Part shown: positions 14,735 through 21,403 of the stretch, one piece after another
Layout of the letters: every line of letters starts with the position of its first letter
How positions within the stretch are numbered: position 1 is the first letter of the stretch
Virus record (IMG/VR): IMGVR_UViG_3300031951_019746
Span: 1 to 21,794 of that record
Origin: a virus
Reading direction: 5' to 3' (one strand)
Length of the DNA: 21,794 nucleotides
The notes under the pieces: model-generated
Seen by the model: the letters and a program-made list of their open reading frames with translations, nothing else
What the model was told of the DNA's origin: nothing
Database searches by the model: none
Translations under genes and position numbers: made by a program

Positions 14735-15443
14735 TTTCGTAAAAGTCTAAACGTCCTAAAATTTTTCCAATTATTGGATGTCTTACTATATCACTAGATA
14801 GTAGTCTAGAAAATCCAATACCATCTAATCCGTTAAGTGCTTCCATCATATTAAAAAATCCACCTTGATAGTTTCTGTGTAAATCTGACTGACTAACGTC
14901 ACCAGTTAATACCATTTTACTATTATTGCCTAGTCTTGTTATAAGCATTTTAATCTGTTCATATGATGCATTCTGACATTCATCTGCAACTATGAAAGAG
15001 TCATGAAAATTTCTACCTCTCATAAGTCCCAAAGGAACTATCTCAATTTTATTATTTGTTTTAAGACTAGAATAATATGATGCTGATATAAAATGATTTA
15101 CTTCATCCAATAAAGGCAAAAGATAAGGATGCAATTTTTCTTCTGCGGTCCCTGGAAGATAACCTATTTTTTCTCCTGATTCTACAACTGGTCTTGTAAT
15201 GATAATCTTTTTTACTTTTTCATCTAATAAATATTCCAAAGCCATGCCGACAGCAATGTGGGTCTTACCGCTTCCTGCAACACCCTGACAAAAAGTAATA
15301 CTGTTTTCTGCTACAGTTCTTATGTATTCTTTTTGATTATCTGTTCTGGGTTTTAATTTATTCCTATAAGCTTGCGGGACATGAATCTCGTTAGTTGCAT
15401 CAATCGGCCTAGATCTTTTAGATCTTTTATTATTTTTTTTCAA
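14715..15443 (-). CDS. phoH: PhoH-like ATPase (TTG start)
   Basis: 242 residues. Walker A GVAGSGKT (54-61), TRPVVESGEKIGYLPG (83-98) and Walker B FIVADECQNAS (Asp154, Glu155) are PhoH hallmarks, as is LTGDVSQSD further on. PhoH proteins are RNA-linked P-loop ATPases common in lytic phages; the phage role is unsettled. The start is TTG (15443-15441) with AAGGG 7 bases upstream; there is no in-frame ATG before Walker A. The first 20 residues are very basic (KKNNKRSKRSR). The 78-base gap upstream holds a possible structured leader at 15442-15509 whose outer stem covers the start codon. Confidence 0.93.
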   Translation of the reverse strand: MKKNNKRSKRSRPIDATNEIHVPQAYRNKLKPRTDNQKEYIRTVAENSITFCQGVAGSGKTHIAVGMALEYLLDEKVKKIIITRPVVESGEKIGYLPGTAEEKLHPYLLPLLDEVNHFISASYYSSLKTNNKIEIVPLGLMRGRNFHDSFIVADECQNASYEQIKMLITRLGNNSKMVLTGDVSQSDLHRNYQGGFFNMMEALNGLDGIGFSRLLSSDIVRHPIIGKILGRLDFYENEKPKH

Positions 15444-15509
15444 GAGTGAGCCCTTATTAATGAGTTATAGTAATTAGCTCTTGTACCAATACTATACACC
15501 GACACTCTT
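15442..15509 (-). promoter_or_regulatory. Candidate structured RNA leader of phoH
   Basis: Nested inverted repeats in the only sizeable gap of the central operon. The outer stem pairs AAGAGTG (minus strand, 15509-15503) with CACTCTT (15448-15442), whose last two bases are the first two of the TTG start. The inner stem pairs TATAGTA (15496-15490) with TACTATA (15472-15466), extended by TTGG/CTAA across a one-base bulge, around an 8-base loop. The AAGGG site lies between inner and outer stems. Possibly translational control; chance pairing in AT-rich DNA is not excluded. Confidence 0.4.
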
Positions 15510-15521
15510 ATTTAATATCTA

Positions 15522-15890
15522 TTAATTTAGTATAAATTCCGCTAAATTTGGCGGTCTCCAGCCATCTGGTTTTAAAACTTTTCCATCATCTCTCTTTCTG
15601 ACTTTTCCAGTTTCATGATCAATTTTAGCAAAATTAGTTTTCATTACCTCATTCCATGCTCCTTCTCCATCTGCCCCTAGAGAATTAATTGCTCCAATAG
15701 TAACTACTAAAATATCTGTTAAAGCATCTAATTGTTCTACTCTATTGTTTTCTGTTATAGCAGCATGTAATTCGTCGTATTCTTCTCTAATAAGATTACA
15801 ATACAAATTATATTGTTGCTCATTATAAGACTGTGTTGTTTGGTCGCAAGCGTTCATGAATTTTGTTTGATCTGCAAATGGATTTGTCAT
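15522..15890 (-). CDS. MazG-like nucleotide pyrophosphohydrolase
   Basis: 122 residues. The metal-binding helix pair of all-alpha NTP pyrophosphatases is visible: IREEYDEL (Glu36, Glu37, Glu40) and EQLDALTDILVV (Glu/Asp at about 52, 55, 59). The pattern is the short phage MazG/PRA-PH-like form, which hydrolyses (d)NTPs or related nucleotides to monophosphates. A C-terminal segment with DDGKVLKPDGWRPPNL is typical of this phage type. AAGGA lies upstream of the ATG. Its place directly after ribonucleotide reductase supports a role in nucleotide pool control; ppGpp hydrolysis is another idea in the literature for phage MazG. Confidence 0.85.
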   Translation of the reverse strand: MTNPFADQTKFMNACDQTTQSYNEQQYNLYCNLIREEYDELHAAITENNRVEQLDALTDILVVTIGAINSLGADGEGAWNEVMKTNFAKIDHETGKVRKRDDGKVLKPDGWRPPNLAEFILN

Positions 15891-15904
15891 TTAATATTTC
15901 CTTA

Positions 15905-17560
15905 TTAAGATTCACAAGACGAACATGTTAAAATACTTCGAGCCAACTCTTGTGCTGGATTAGCTGATCTTTGATAGTAAAAGGTTTTGATTCCCATTTC
16001 CCAACCATCGATTAATAAACTGCTCACTTCTTTTGGAGAGCACGTTGGACTAATCATAATATTTAATGATTGAGACTGATCTATATATTTTTGTCTCTGT
16101 GCAGCTTGAATAACTATTTCTTTTTGACTTATTTCTCCAAATGTTTTAAATACATTCTTTTCTTTTTCTGATAAAAAATCTAAGTGTTGTACTGACCCAC
16201 CACGAACTAATATGCTTTTCCATGTTTGATCATCATTTTTTTGATAGTGTTTGAGTATCTCTTTAAGATATGGGTTTTTATATGTAAATTTACCTTTAGC
16301 TAAATTTTTAACAAAATAGTTACTATTAAGAGGTTCTATACTGGGACTGACTTGTCCAAGGATAAACGAACTAGATGTTGTTGGAGCAACAGCAAGAGTT
16401 GTGACATTTCTTCTTCCATATCCTTTTAATAATTCTGGCTCTCCCAATAACTTTGCTAGTTCTTCTGATGCATTATTTGATTTTTCTTTTATAGTTTTCC
16501 AGATCTCTGTATTTAGATATTTGGCTTCCATTGATTCGAATGGTATCATTTTAGATTGTAATAATGAATGCCATCCTAGAACACCCATACCTAATGCTCT
16601 TTGAGATTTAGCAAATCTATTGGCCGACTCCATAAATCTCATGTTTTCTGTTTTTGTTATGAATTCTTCATTAACGGCATCCAAAAAGCAAATTAGAGTT
16701 TCGATAGCATCTGTTTCTTTGATTTCGTCCCAATGCAATAAATTTAAAGAAGAAAGAACGCAAACGAAAGAATTATCTTTGTCGGACAATAGCTGTATCT
16801 CACTGCACAAATTAGATGCTTTTATTTTTAATTTTTTATCTTTATAAACTTTTGGAGCATTTTTATTTGCCGTATCACTAAACATGATATATGGATAGCC
16901 TGTCTCAAATCTTTTTTGAATAATCTTAGCCCAGATCTTTCTTTTTTCTTTATCTCCATCTTTTAATTCTTGCATCCACTTATCAGTAATAGTAATACCA
17001 ATACTCATATTTTGAATAGAATGTCCTTCTGAACGTATCTGTAAAAATTCCTCTATATCAGGATGATCTACCGAAATATATGCTGCAAAAGATCCTCTTC
17101 TTGCTGCTCCCTGAGATACAACATCTGCTACTTTGTCAAATAATTCCATAAAGTGAATTGGTCCGCTAGATTCTCCACCTACACTAATCTTAGTGCCTCT
17201 TGCTCTTAAATCGCCGAAATAGCCGCTTGTGCCGCCGCCCATTTTACTCATGGTTCCTACTTCTGCAGTTTTATCTAATATGGATTCCATAGTGTCTTGC
17301 ACATATGAGCCAAAACAAGATACTGGTAATCCTCGACTATTTCCAAAATTTGTCCATACAGGAGTAGCTAAAGAATAAAATCCTCTACTCATATAGTCTT
17401 CGAATTTTGCAGCGAATCCTTTAATTTTAAGTATTTTTTCAGCATTTTTGGCTATATCTTCAATCCTTTGCTCAGGAGTAACTCCTTCATTCAGATAGCC
17501 TCTCTCTAGAAAAATCCTGCTATGAGAATTAAGCCAATAATACTTCTTACTACTTGTCAT
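15905..17560 (-). CDS. nrdA: Ribonucleoside-diphosphate reductase, large (alpha) subunit
   Basis: 551 residues from the ATG at 17558-17560, chosen because AGGA lies 6 bases upstream; an earlier ATG at 17587 would add nine residues and has AGG directly against it. Class I catalytic residues are present: Cys82 (LPVSCFGS), NLCSEI (Asn250, Cys252 thiyl, Glu254), Cys267 (FVCVLSS), the radical-transfer tyrosines Tyr528-Tyr529 (FYYQRS), and the C-terminal redox pair Cys546/Cys549 (CSSCES). It reduces NDPs to dNDPs with NrdB. There is no N-terminal ATP-cone (E. coli NrdA has 761 residues), so classical dATP feedback at that site should be missing. A thioredoxin or glutaredoxin partner is not encoded in this window. 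Confidence 0.95.
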   Translation of the reverse strand: MTSSKKYYWLNSHSRIFLERGYLNEGVTPEQRIEDIAKNAEKILKIKGFAAKFEDYMSRGFYSLATPVWTNFGNSRGLPVSCFGSYVQDTMESILDKTAEVGTMSKMGGGTSGYFGDLRARGTKISVGGESSGPIHFMELFDKVADVVSQGAARRGSFAAYISVDHPDIEEFLQIRSEGHSIQNMSIGITITDKWMQELKDGDKEKRKIWAKIIQKRFETGYPYIMFSDTANKNAPKVYKDKKLKIKASNLCSEIQLLSDKDNSFVCVLSSLNLLHWDEIKETDAIETLICFLDAVNEEFITKTENMRFMESANRFAKSQRALGMGVLGWHSLLQSKMIPFESMEAKYLNTEIWKTIKEKSNNASEELAKLLGEPELLKGYGRRNVTTLAVAPTTSSSFILGQVSPSIEPLNSNYFVKNLAKGKFTYKNPYLKEILKHYQKNDDQTWKSILVRGGSVQHLDFLSEKEKNVFKTFGEISQKEIVIQAAQRQKYIDQSQSLNIMISPTCSPKEVSSLLIDGWEMGIKTFYYQRSANPAQELARSILTCSSCES

Positions 17561-17593
17561 CTTATTTCCTATTCCTAAAGTACTCATCCTAAA

Positions 17594-18565
17594 TTAGAAT
17601 AAATCTTCCACAGAAAAACTCTGAGACTTTTTAGAGTATTCGACAGGACGGCTATGGAAAAAATCTGTCATATTATTGCCAAGAACCTGTTCATCAAACC
17701 AAGTTGTTTTAGATAACATTTCTTGATCTACTTCAAAAATAGCGTCATATCCTATTTGAACTAATGATTCATTCATTCTATTTTTAATAAATTCTTTCAA
17801 AAGTCCCGAGTTTAATTTGTCATGATCGTATCCATTAACAATCCATTCAACGATCTGACACTCATATTTTATGGCTTCGGCAGCTTCATGCATGATTTTA
17901 TTTTTTAGTTCATCGTCAAAGATTTCCGGATATTCTGATTTTATTACATTAATAAGTTTAATACCTATTATAGCATGTAAATTTTCTTCCCTTGAGGTAT
18001 ATTCAACTTGTTTGTTCGTGTCTTTGAGAGAATTTTTATATCTTCCAAAAAAACCTATGGTATAGAATTGCGAAAACAAAGCAATATTTTCTACAAATAA
18101 AGTGAAAAGTATCAAAGAATAGATAAATTGTTTTTTGTTATCCGCATGAAATTTATGCAAATGTTTTCTAAGATAATTTACTCGTCCTTTGATCATATCT
18201 AATTTGAGTATCTCTTCGAAGGAATCTTCTATTCCTAATACTTCTAGTAGTCTTTCATATGCATCTCCATGAATAACTTCAGTATTGGCCATAACATAAC
18301 CCATATCATTTATTGATGGGTGAGGCAGATTATCTCCTAGTTTAGCCCAAAATTTCTTAACAGATATTTCTAATTGTCCAATAGTAGACAATGCCCTTGT
18401 TATTATATTTCTTTCTTGGTCGGTTAGATTGACCCTAAAGTCTTGAATGTCGCTTTGAAAATTAAACTCTTTATGGGTCCAAAATCCATTGTGCATAGCT
18501 TCTATAAATTCTTGAGTCCAAGGATAGTTGTCTGGTTTTCTTGTTATTTGTTCATCAAATATCAT
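17594..18565 (-). CDS. nrdB: Ribonucleoside-diphosphate reductase, small (beta) subunit
   Basis: 323 residues, ferritin-like fold. Metal ligands by pattern: Glu66 (QLEIS), Glu96 and His99 (TEVIHGDAY), Glu159 (LFVENI), and Glu194 with His197 (REENLH). Tyr103 occupies the position of the E. coli Tyr122 radical, so a tyrosyl-radical cofactor is expected. The first ligand is Glu rather than the Asp84 of E. coli. The acidic C-terminus (SVEDLF) should bind the large subunit. ATGA overlap with the small membrane protein gene upstream, and nrdA follows at once. Confidence 0.95.
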   Translation of the reverse strand: MIFDEQITRKPDNYPWTQEFIEAMHNGFWTHKEFNFQSDIQDFRVNLTDQERNIITRALSTIGQLEISVKKFWAKLGDNLPHPSINDMGYVMANTEVIHGDAYERLLEVLGIEDSFEEILKLDMIKGRVNYLRKHLHKFHADNKKQFIYSLILFTLFVENIALFSQFYTIGFFGRYKNSLKDTNKQVEYTSREENLHAIIGIKLINVIKSEYPEIFDDELKNKIMHEAAEAIKYECQIVEWIVNGYDHDKLNSGLLKEFIKNRMNESLVQIGYDAIFEVDQEMLSKTTWFDEQVLGNNMTDFFHSRPVEYSKKSQSFSVEDLF

Positions 18566-18729
18566 GTTTTTTTACTCTTGAATAAATTTTCTGTGGATGG
18601 TTTTAGAATTGATATTAAACCAATCAATATGGTATACTGAAATTGTTTATTTATTATTTCGATATCACTATTATAGTATTGTAAATATAGATAATAAAAC
18701 AAAGATAAATAAAAACATAGTATAGTCAT
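18562..18729 (-). CDS. Small membrane protein between dCMP deaminase and nrdB
   Basis: 55 residues, unrecognised. The start at 18727-18729 is chosen because its ATGA overlaps the deaminase stop; a longer version beginning with TTG at 18756 would sit inside the deaminase gene. Its own stop overlaps nrdB by ATGA. Two hydrophobic stretches are visible (MTILCFYLSLFYYLYLQYY and YTILIGLISIL), followed by a basic end (NLFKSKKT). Coupling at both ends argues that it is translated. A membrane anchor for nucleotide enzymes or an unrelated small membrane protein are both possible. Confidence 0.55.
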   Translation of the reverse strand: MTILCFYLSLFYYLYLQYYNSDIEIINKQFQYTILIGLISILKPSTENLFKSKKT

Positions 18730-19193
18730 AGTACACCGCACAGATTTTTGATCCAAGAAAGATCAGGAGAGATTTTATATATTTTCATATTGCTCATTTC
18801 GATAAAAGTATCAAATATTTTTTGTTGCTCAGTATCAAATAATTTTGTTCCGTGATCATCAATCATGAATACTTTCTTTATTCCTTCTTGCCACAAAGCC
18901 ATAATACAGTCGTTGCAGCATTGACCAGTTACATAAGCGATACCTTCATCTGGTCTGACCACGCAATTAGACAAAGCGTTTCTTTCTGCATGAATCATCC
19001 AAGGATACTTTTCTGGTCTATTTTTAGGCAATAACGAATCATCTAACTCTTTGGGGAATCCATTATATCCTACTCCAAGAATTCTATTATTTCTATCCGT
19101 AATAACGCAACCATGTTGCGTATGAATATCATGACTTCTTTGAGAAGCCACTTTAGCTAGTCCTAAGAAATAGTCGTTCCATGTTGGTCGCAT
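18726..19193 (-). CDS. dCMP deaminase
   Basis: 155 residues. The zinc-deaminase motif is HAERNAL (His68, Glu70) with CCNDC (Cys93, Cys96). The opening, RPTWNDYFLGLAKVASQRS, is the standard beginning of phage and ComEB-type dCMP deaminases. It converts dCMP to dUMP for thymidylate synthesis; no thymidylate synthase is in the window. The ATG has no Shine-Dalgarno site, and a near-consensus promoter ends six bases before it, so the mRNA probably begins at the A of the start codon. The family motif at the N-terminus rules out a later start. Confidence 0.93.
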   Translation of the reverse strand: MRPTWNDYFLGLAKVASQRSHDIHTQHGCVITDRNNRILGVGYNGFPKELDDSLLPKNRPEKYPWMIHAERNALSNCVVRPDEGIAYVTGQCCNDCIMALWQEGIKKVFMIDDHGTKLFDTEQQKIFDTFIEMSNMKIYKISPDLSWIKNLCGVL

Positions 19194-19199
19194 GAAACT

Positions 19200-19227
19200 A
19201 TTATACGGACATCAGTTACTAAGTCAA
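19200..19227 (-). promoter_or_regulatory. Sigma70-type promoter giving a probable leaderless dCMP deaminase mRNA
   Basis: Minus strand: TTGACT (19227-19222), 16-base spacer, TATAAT (19205-19200), the same hexamers and spacing as the ssb promoter. The six bases AGTTTC follow and then the ATG at 19193, so the expected start of transcription is the initiation codon itself. The -35 box contains the TGA stop of the upstream membrane-protein gene. Confidence 0.8.
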
Positions 19228-19478
19228 GAAACTTTTGTTGTGAGTTTGTTGTATAGAACCAGGGTTAAAACAGCTCCTGCTACGCCCATAAATAAACCTG
19301 TAGGAGATAATGATTCGTATTTTCCTAGTAAGTATAGAATAGCTCCGCCCATATAAGACCCACTTACTCCAAGAGCAACAGTTTTTACAAATCCAAAGTT
19401 TTCATCTCCTGGAACTAAAGTTTTTGCTATGCTGCCAACAAAAATTCCGTAAACACACCATATTAATATACTAAACAT
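19224..19478 (-). CDS. GlsB/YeaQ-like small membrane protein
   Basis: 84 residues with three hydrophobic segments. The first two thirds follow the GlsB/YeaQ/YmgE (transglycosylase-associated) pattern: YGIFVGSIAKTLVPGDENFG, then LGVSGSYMGGAILYLLG. Family members are small inner-membrane proteins of unclear function; in phages they are sometimes considered holin-like. It overlaps the preceding membrane protein gene by 8 bases. Being next to other membrane and exported proteins, a lysis or envelope role is possible but not shown. Confidence 0.82.
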   Translation of the reverse strand: MFSILIWCVYGIFVGSIAKTLVPGDENFGFVKTVALGVSGSYMGGAILYLLGKYESLSPTGLFMGVAGAVLTLVLYNKLTTKVS

Positions 19479-19869
19479 TTGCTGCCTCCACTAGTGTTGT
19501 TACTTCGTCACTATCAAGAACTTCTCCGGTATCTAATAAAGCCTCAACAAGCTTGATACCATATTTGTTATAGTCCTCATGGCTCATTTCTTTTTTAACA
19601 ATTCTTTTGATTCTCATACGAGTAAACCATCCTCGTTTTTTACTAAATGAATGGATATTTTCGGCATACACAGCATATTTATCTTCTGCTGTCATATTTT
19701 TTGTTTTATTTTTATTGCATTCTTGTAATACTCTAATAACTGTTAATATTATACTAATCATCATTAATATTGCTATTACACTGCCAAATTTTTCGTCATT
19801 TGGTACGTTAGCTCTTTTTAATACTTTTTCAGCTATTGCTTTTAATTTAATGTCAGAATTATTATCCAT
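19471..19869 (-). CDS. Single-pass membrane protein
   Basis: 132 residues from the ATG at 19867-19869, preferred over an ATG at 19908 because AAAGG lies 7 bases upstream and the gene then no longer overlaps its neighbour. One strong transmembrane segment (SVIAILMMISIILTVIRVL, about 31-49) is preceded by a helical lysine-rich N-terminus and followed by a basic region (KKRGWFTRMRIKRIVKK) and an acidic, helical C-terminus. Not recognised as a named family. Its shape could suit a holin, antiholin or membrane adaptor. Confidence 0.78.
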   Translation of the reverse strand: MDNNSDIKLKAIAEKVLKRANVPNDEKFGSVIAILMMISIILTVIRVLQECNKNKTKNMTAEDKYAVYAENIHSFSKKRGWFTRMRIKRIVKKEMSHEDYNKYGIKLVEALLDTGEVLDSDEVTTLVEAANV

Positions 19870-19879
19870 TATAAAACCT

Positions 19880-20227
19880 TTATTTTTTAGGAATTGGACA
19901 AACGCCATTTGGACAGTTTTGCTGAATAGTTATTGGGGGATGAACAATAACTTTAGGATATTCTTTTAACTGATTATTTTTTGGAACTTCTGCTTTGTCA
20001 GGAATACAATATCCACAATTGACTTTAGTAATTTTATCGCCACTAATATAATAGCCAGTGCCTTTGCATACTGGACAATCTTTTCTTCTATATTTTTTAA
20101 CGCTTTCTGTGTGTTGAGCTTTTACTATTCCTCCAACAAGAGTAACCGCAGAAGTTGTCGATCCATTGTATCCATATGAACCAAATAGCATAGCAGCAGC
20201 CAAAATTGGAACTAGTATTTTATTCAT
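19880..20227 (-). CDS. Exported protein with DnaJ-like CxxCxGxG zinc site
   Basis: 115 residues. The N-terminus, MNKILVPILAAAMLFGSYGY, is a probable Sec signal peptide or membrane anchor; there is no lipobox cysteine. Residues about 51-75 contain CPVCKGTGYY and VNCGYC, similar to a DnaJ zinc-finger repeat. A further CPNGVC lies near the C-terminus, in a proline-rich tail. Good GGAG site before the ATG. If exported, the cysteines may form disulfides or bind zinc in the cell envelope. Function unknown. Confidence 0.8.
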   Translation of the reverse strand: MNKILVPILAAAMLFGSYGYNGSTTSAVTLVGGIVKAQHTESVKKYRRKDCPVCKGTGYYISGDKITKVNCGYCIPDKAEVPKNNQLKEYPKVIVHPPITIQQNCPNGVCPIPKK

Positions 20228-20414
20228 CTTTTGTTCTCCATGGAACAGGAATTAGATCTATGATTTTTTTCAAAGGTCGTGGCTTGTTAGGAACTGGTTT
20301 TGGTTGAGGTTTAACTGGCTTATTTTGTTTTTCAAAAAAGTCAGCTATTCGTATAATAAGATCTCTTATTATTCGTAAAAAATTATTTAGAACAATTCTA
20401 TCTAAAAGTTTCAT
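20220..20414 (-). CDS. Small amphipathic, proline-rich protein
   Basis: 64 residues, unrecognised. An amphipathic or membrane-surface helix (LDRIVLNNFLRIIRDLIIRIADFF, about 4-27) is followed by a lysine-proline-rich stretch (KPVKPQPKPVPNKPRPLKK) and a short tail. AGGG lies 7 bases before the ATG. Its stop overlaps the exported protein gene by 8 bases. The helix plus rigid Pro-rich arm recalls spanin-type or envelope-spanning small proteins, but there is no signal peptide or lipobox, so this is only a suggestion. Confidence 0.65.
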   Translation of the reverse strand: MKLLDRIVLNNFLRIIRDLIIRIADFFEKQNKPVKPQPKPVPNKPRPLKKIIDLIPVPWRTKDE

Positions 20415-20476
20415 AGTATAACCCTAAGGTATAAATTATAATACACCAAACTTAAAGTTACCTATTAGACTATATA

Positions 20477-21403
20477 TTATAGATAGTCTTCGAAACCGTA
20501 AGATGGTAGCTTTTGTACAGGGAACCCGTCAAAATTACTAAATGCATAACTTCCATTTTGTGAAAGCATCCCTGCTGCTACGTCGGCTCGTATTAAAAAA
20601 CTTCCATCCGGAATAGGCCCCCATTCTGGATGACCTCCATCATTCCATTTCCCCCAACTATTTTGTACCAAAAATAATGGTTCGCTGCCAGTATCATCAC
20701 ATGCTATCCAAGCCATACAATGGGCCCAGCTACCACTAGTATTAGATATGCCCTTTTTATCTCTTTTATTACTAAATCCATAGCTAGAACATACAGCTAA
20801 ACCATAGCCATTAGCTAGGGCGTCTCTTGCTTCTTCTACGGTTCGTATTAAACTAGTTGTTCTAATCTGGTGATCATTTGCTACGTCAATAACTTTATCT
20901 GGTAATCCTCTGGCCCCCCATCCTGCGCCAAGACTACCATTATATTTAGTAAAATCAGCAACTCCTTTATAATTTTGTCTTAATAGTATTCCACCATTTT
21001 TACTAACAAATTCAGCTGCTCTTGAGCAACTCATTCCTTCTCCGCCATGGCCACGAGCGCCATAAATGGCTTCTGTCGCTCCTTTGGCGACCCAGGCTTC
21101 TTTTTCCCCATTTACATCTATCTCTACTGCTCTACTAACATCACATGCGTTTCTCGTTCCGTGAGATACACAATCTCCTGTTGTTTGTCTTTCGTTATAG
21201 GGACTTTTCTCAAATTTTAAAACACTTTTATATGGTGTTGATAATTTACCCTTGCCACTACTTTTTATTTTTTTGCTAGCATCACCGAATAATGGATATT
21301 TACTATGTTCCATCAAATGATCAAAAACATGCTGCTCCCACAAACAACCACTAAAGCCATTACGATAATTATCATATAATTCTTGTGGTGAATATCTTGC
21401 CAT
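20477..21403 (-). CDS. Papain-like (C1 family) cysteine peptidase
   Basis: 308 residues. The triad region is clear: ERQTTGDCVSHGTRNA (oxyanion-hole Gln and nucleophile Cys, about 91-106), GSWAHCMAWIA (catalytic His), and LVQNSWGKWNDGG (catalytic Asn), in the order of papain. There is no signal peptide or obvious propeptide; about 65 residues precede the core. It may cut a virion or host protein, or act in lysis or maturation; the sequence does not decide. The start shares TAATG with the upstream gene and has AAGGAAG. It heads a run of small membrane and exported proteins. Confidence 0.9.
   Translation of the reverse strand: MARYSPQELYDNYRNGFSGCLWEQHVFDHLMEHSKYPLFGDASKKIKSSGKGKLSTPYKSVLKFEKSPYNERQTTGDCVSHGTRNACDVSRAVEIDVNGEKEAWVAKGATEAIYGARGHGGEGMSCSRAAEFVSKNGGILLRQNYKGVADFTKYNGSLGAGWGARGLPDKVIDVANDHQIRTTSLIRTVEEARDALANGYGLAVCSSYGFSNKRDKKGISNTSGSWAHCMAWIACDDTGSEPLFLVQNSWGKWNDGGHPEWGPIPDGSFLIRADVAAGMLSQNGSYAFSNFDGFPVQKLPSYGFEDYL

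Noticed and set aside
15405-15432. Direct repeat of TAGATCTTTTAG-like sequence at the start of phoH
   Set aside because: It encodes the repeated basic Lys-Arg-Ser residues of the PhoH N-terminus and does not look like an operator or iteron array.
20436-20445. TATAAT upstream of the gene at 20220-20414
   Set aside because: No acceptable -35 hexamer is found at 15-19 bases; the short gap is AT-rich, so a -10 match alone is weak.
20468-20488. Inverted repeat GACTAT/ATAGTC around the peptidase stop codon
   Set aside because: Only six pairs with a 9-base AT loop and no following U run; not convincing as a terminator.
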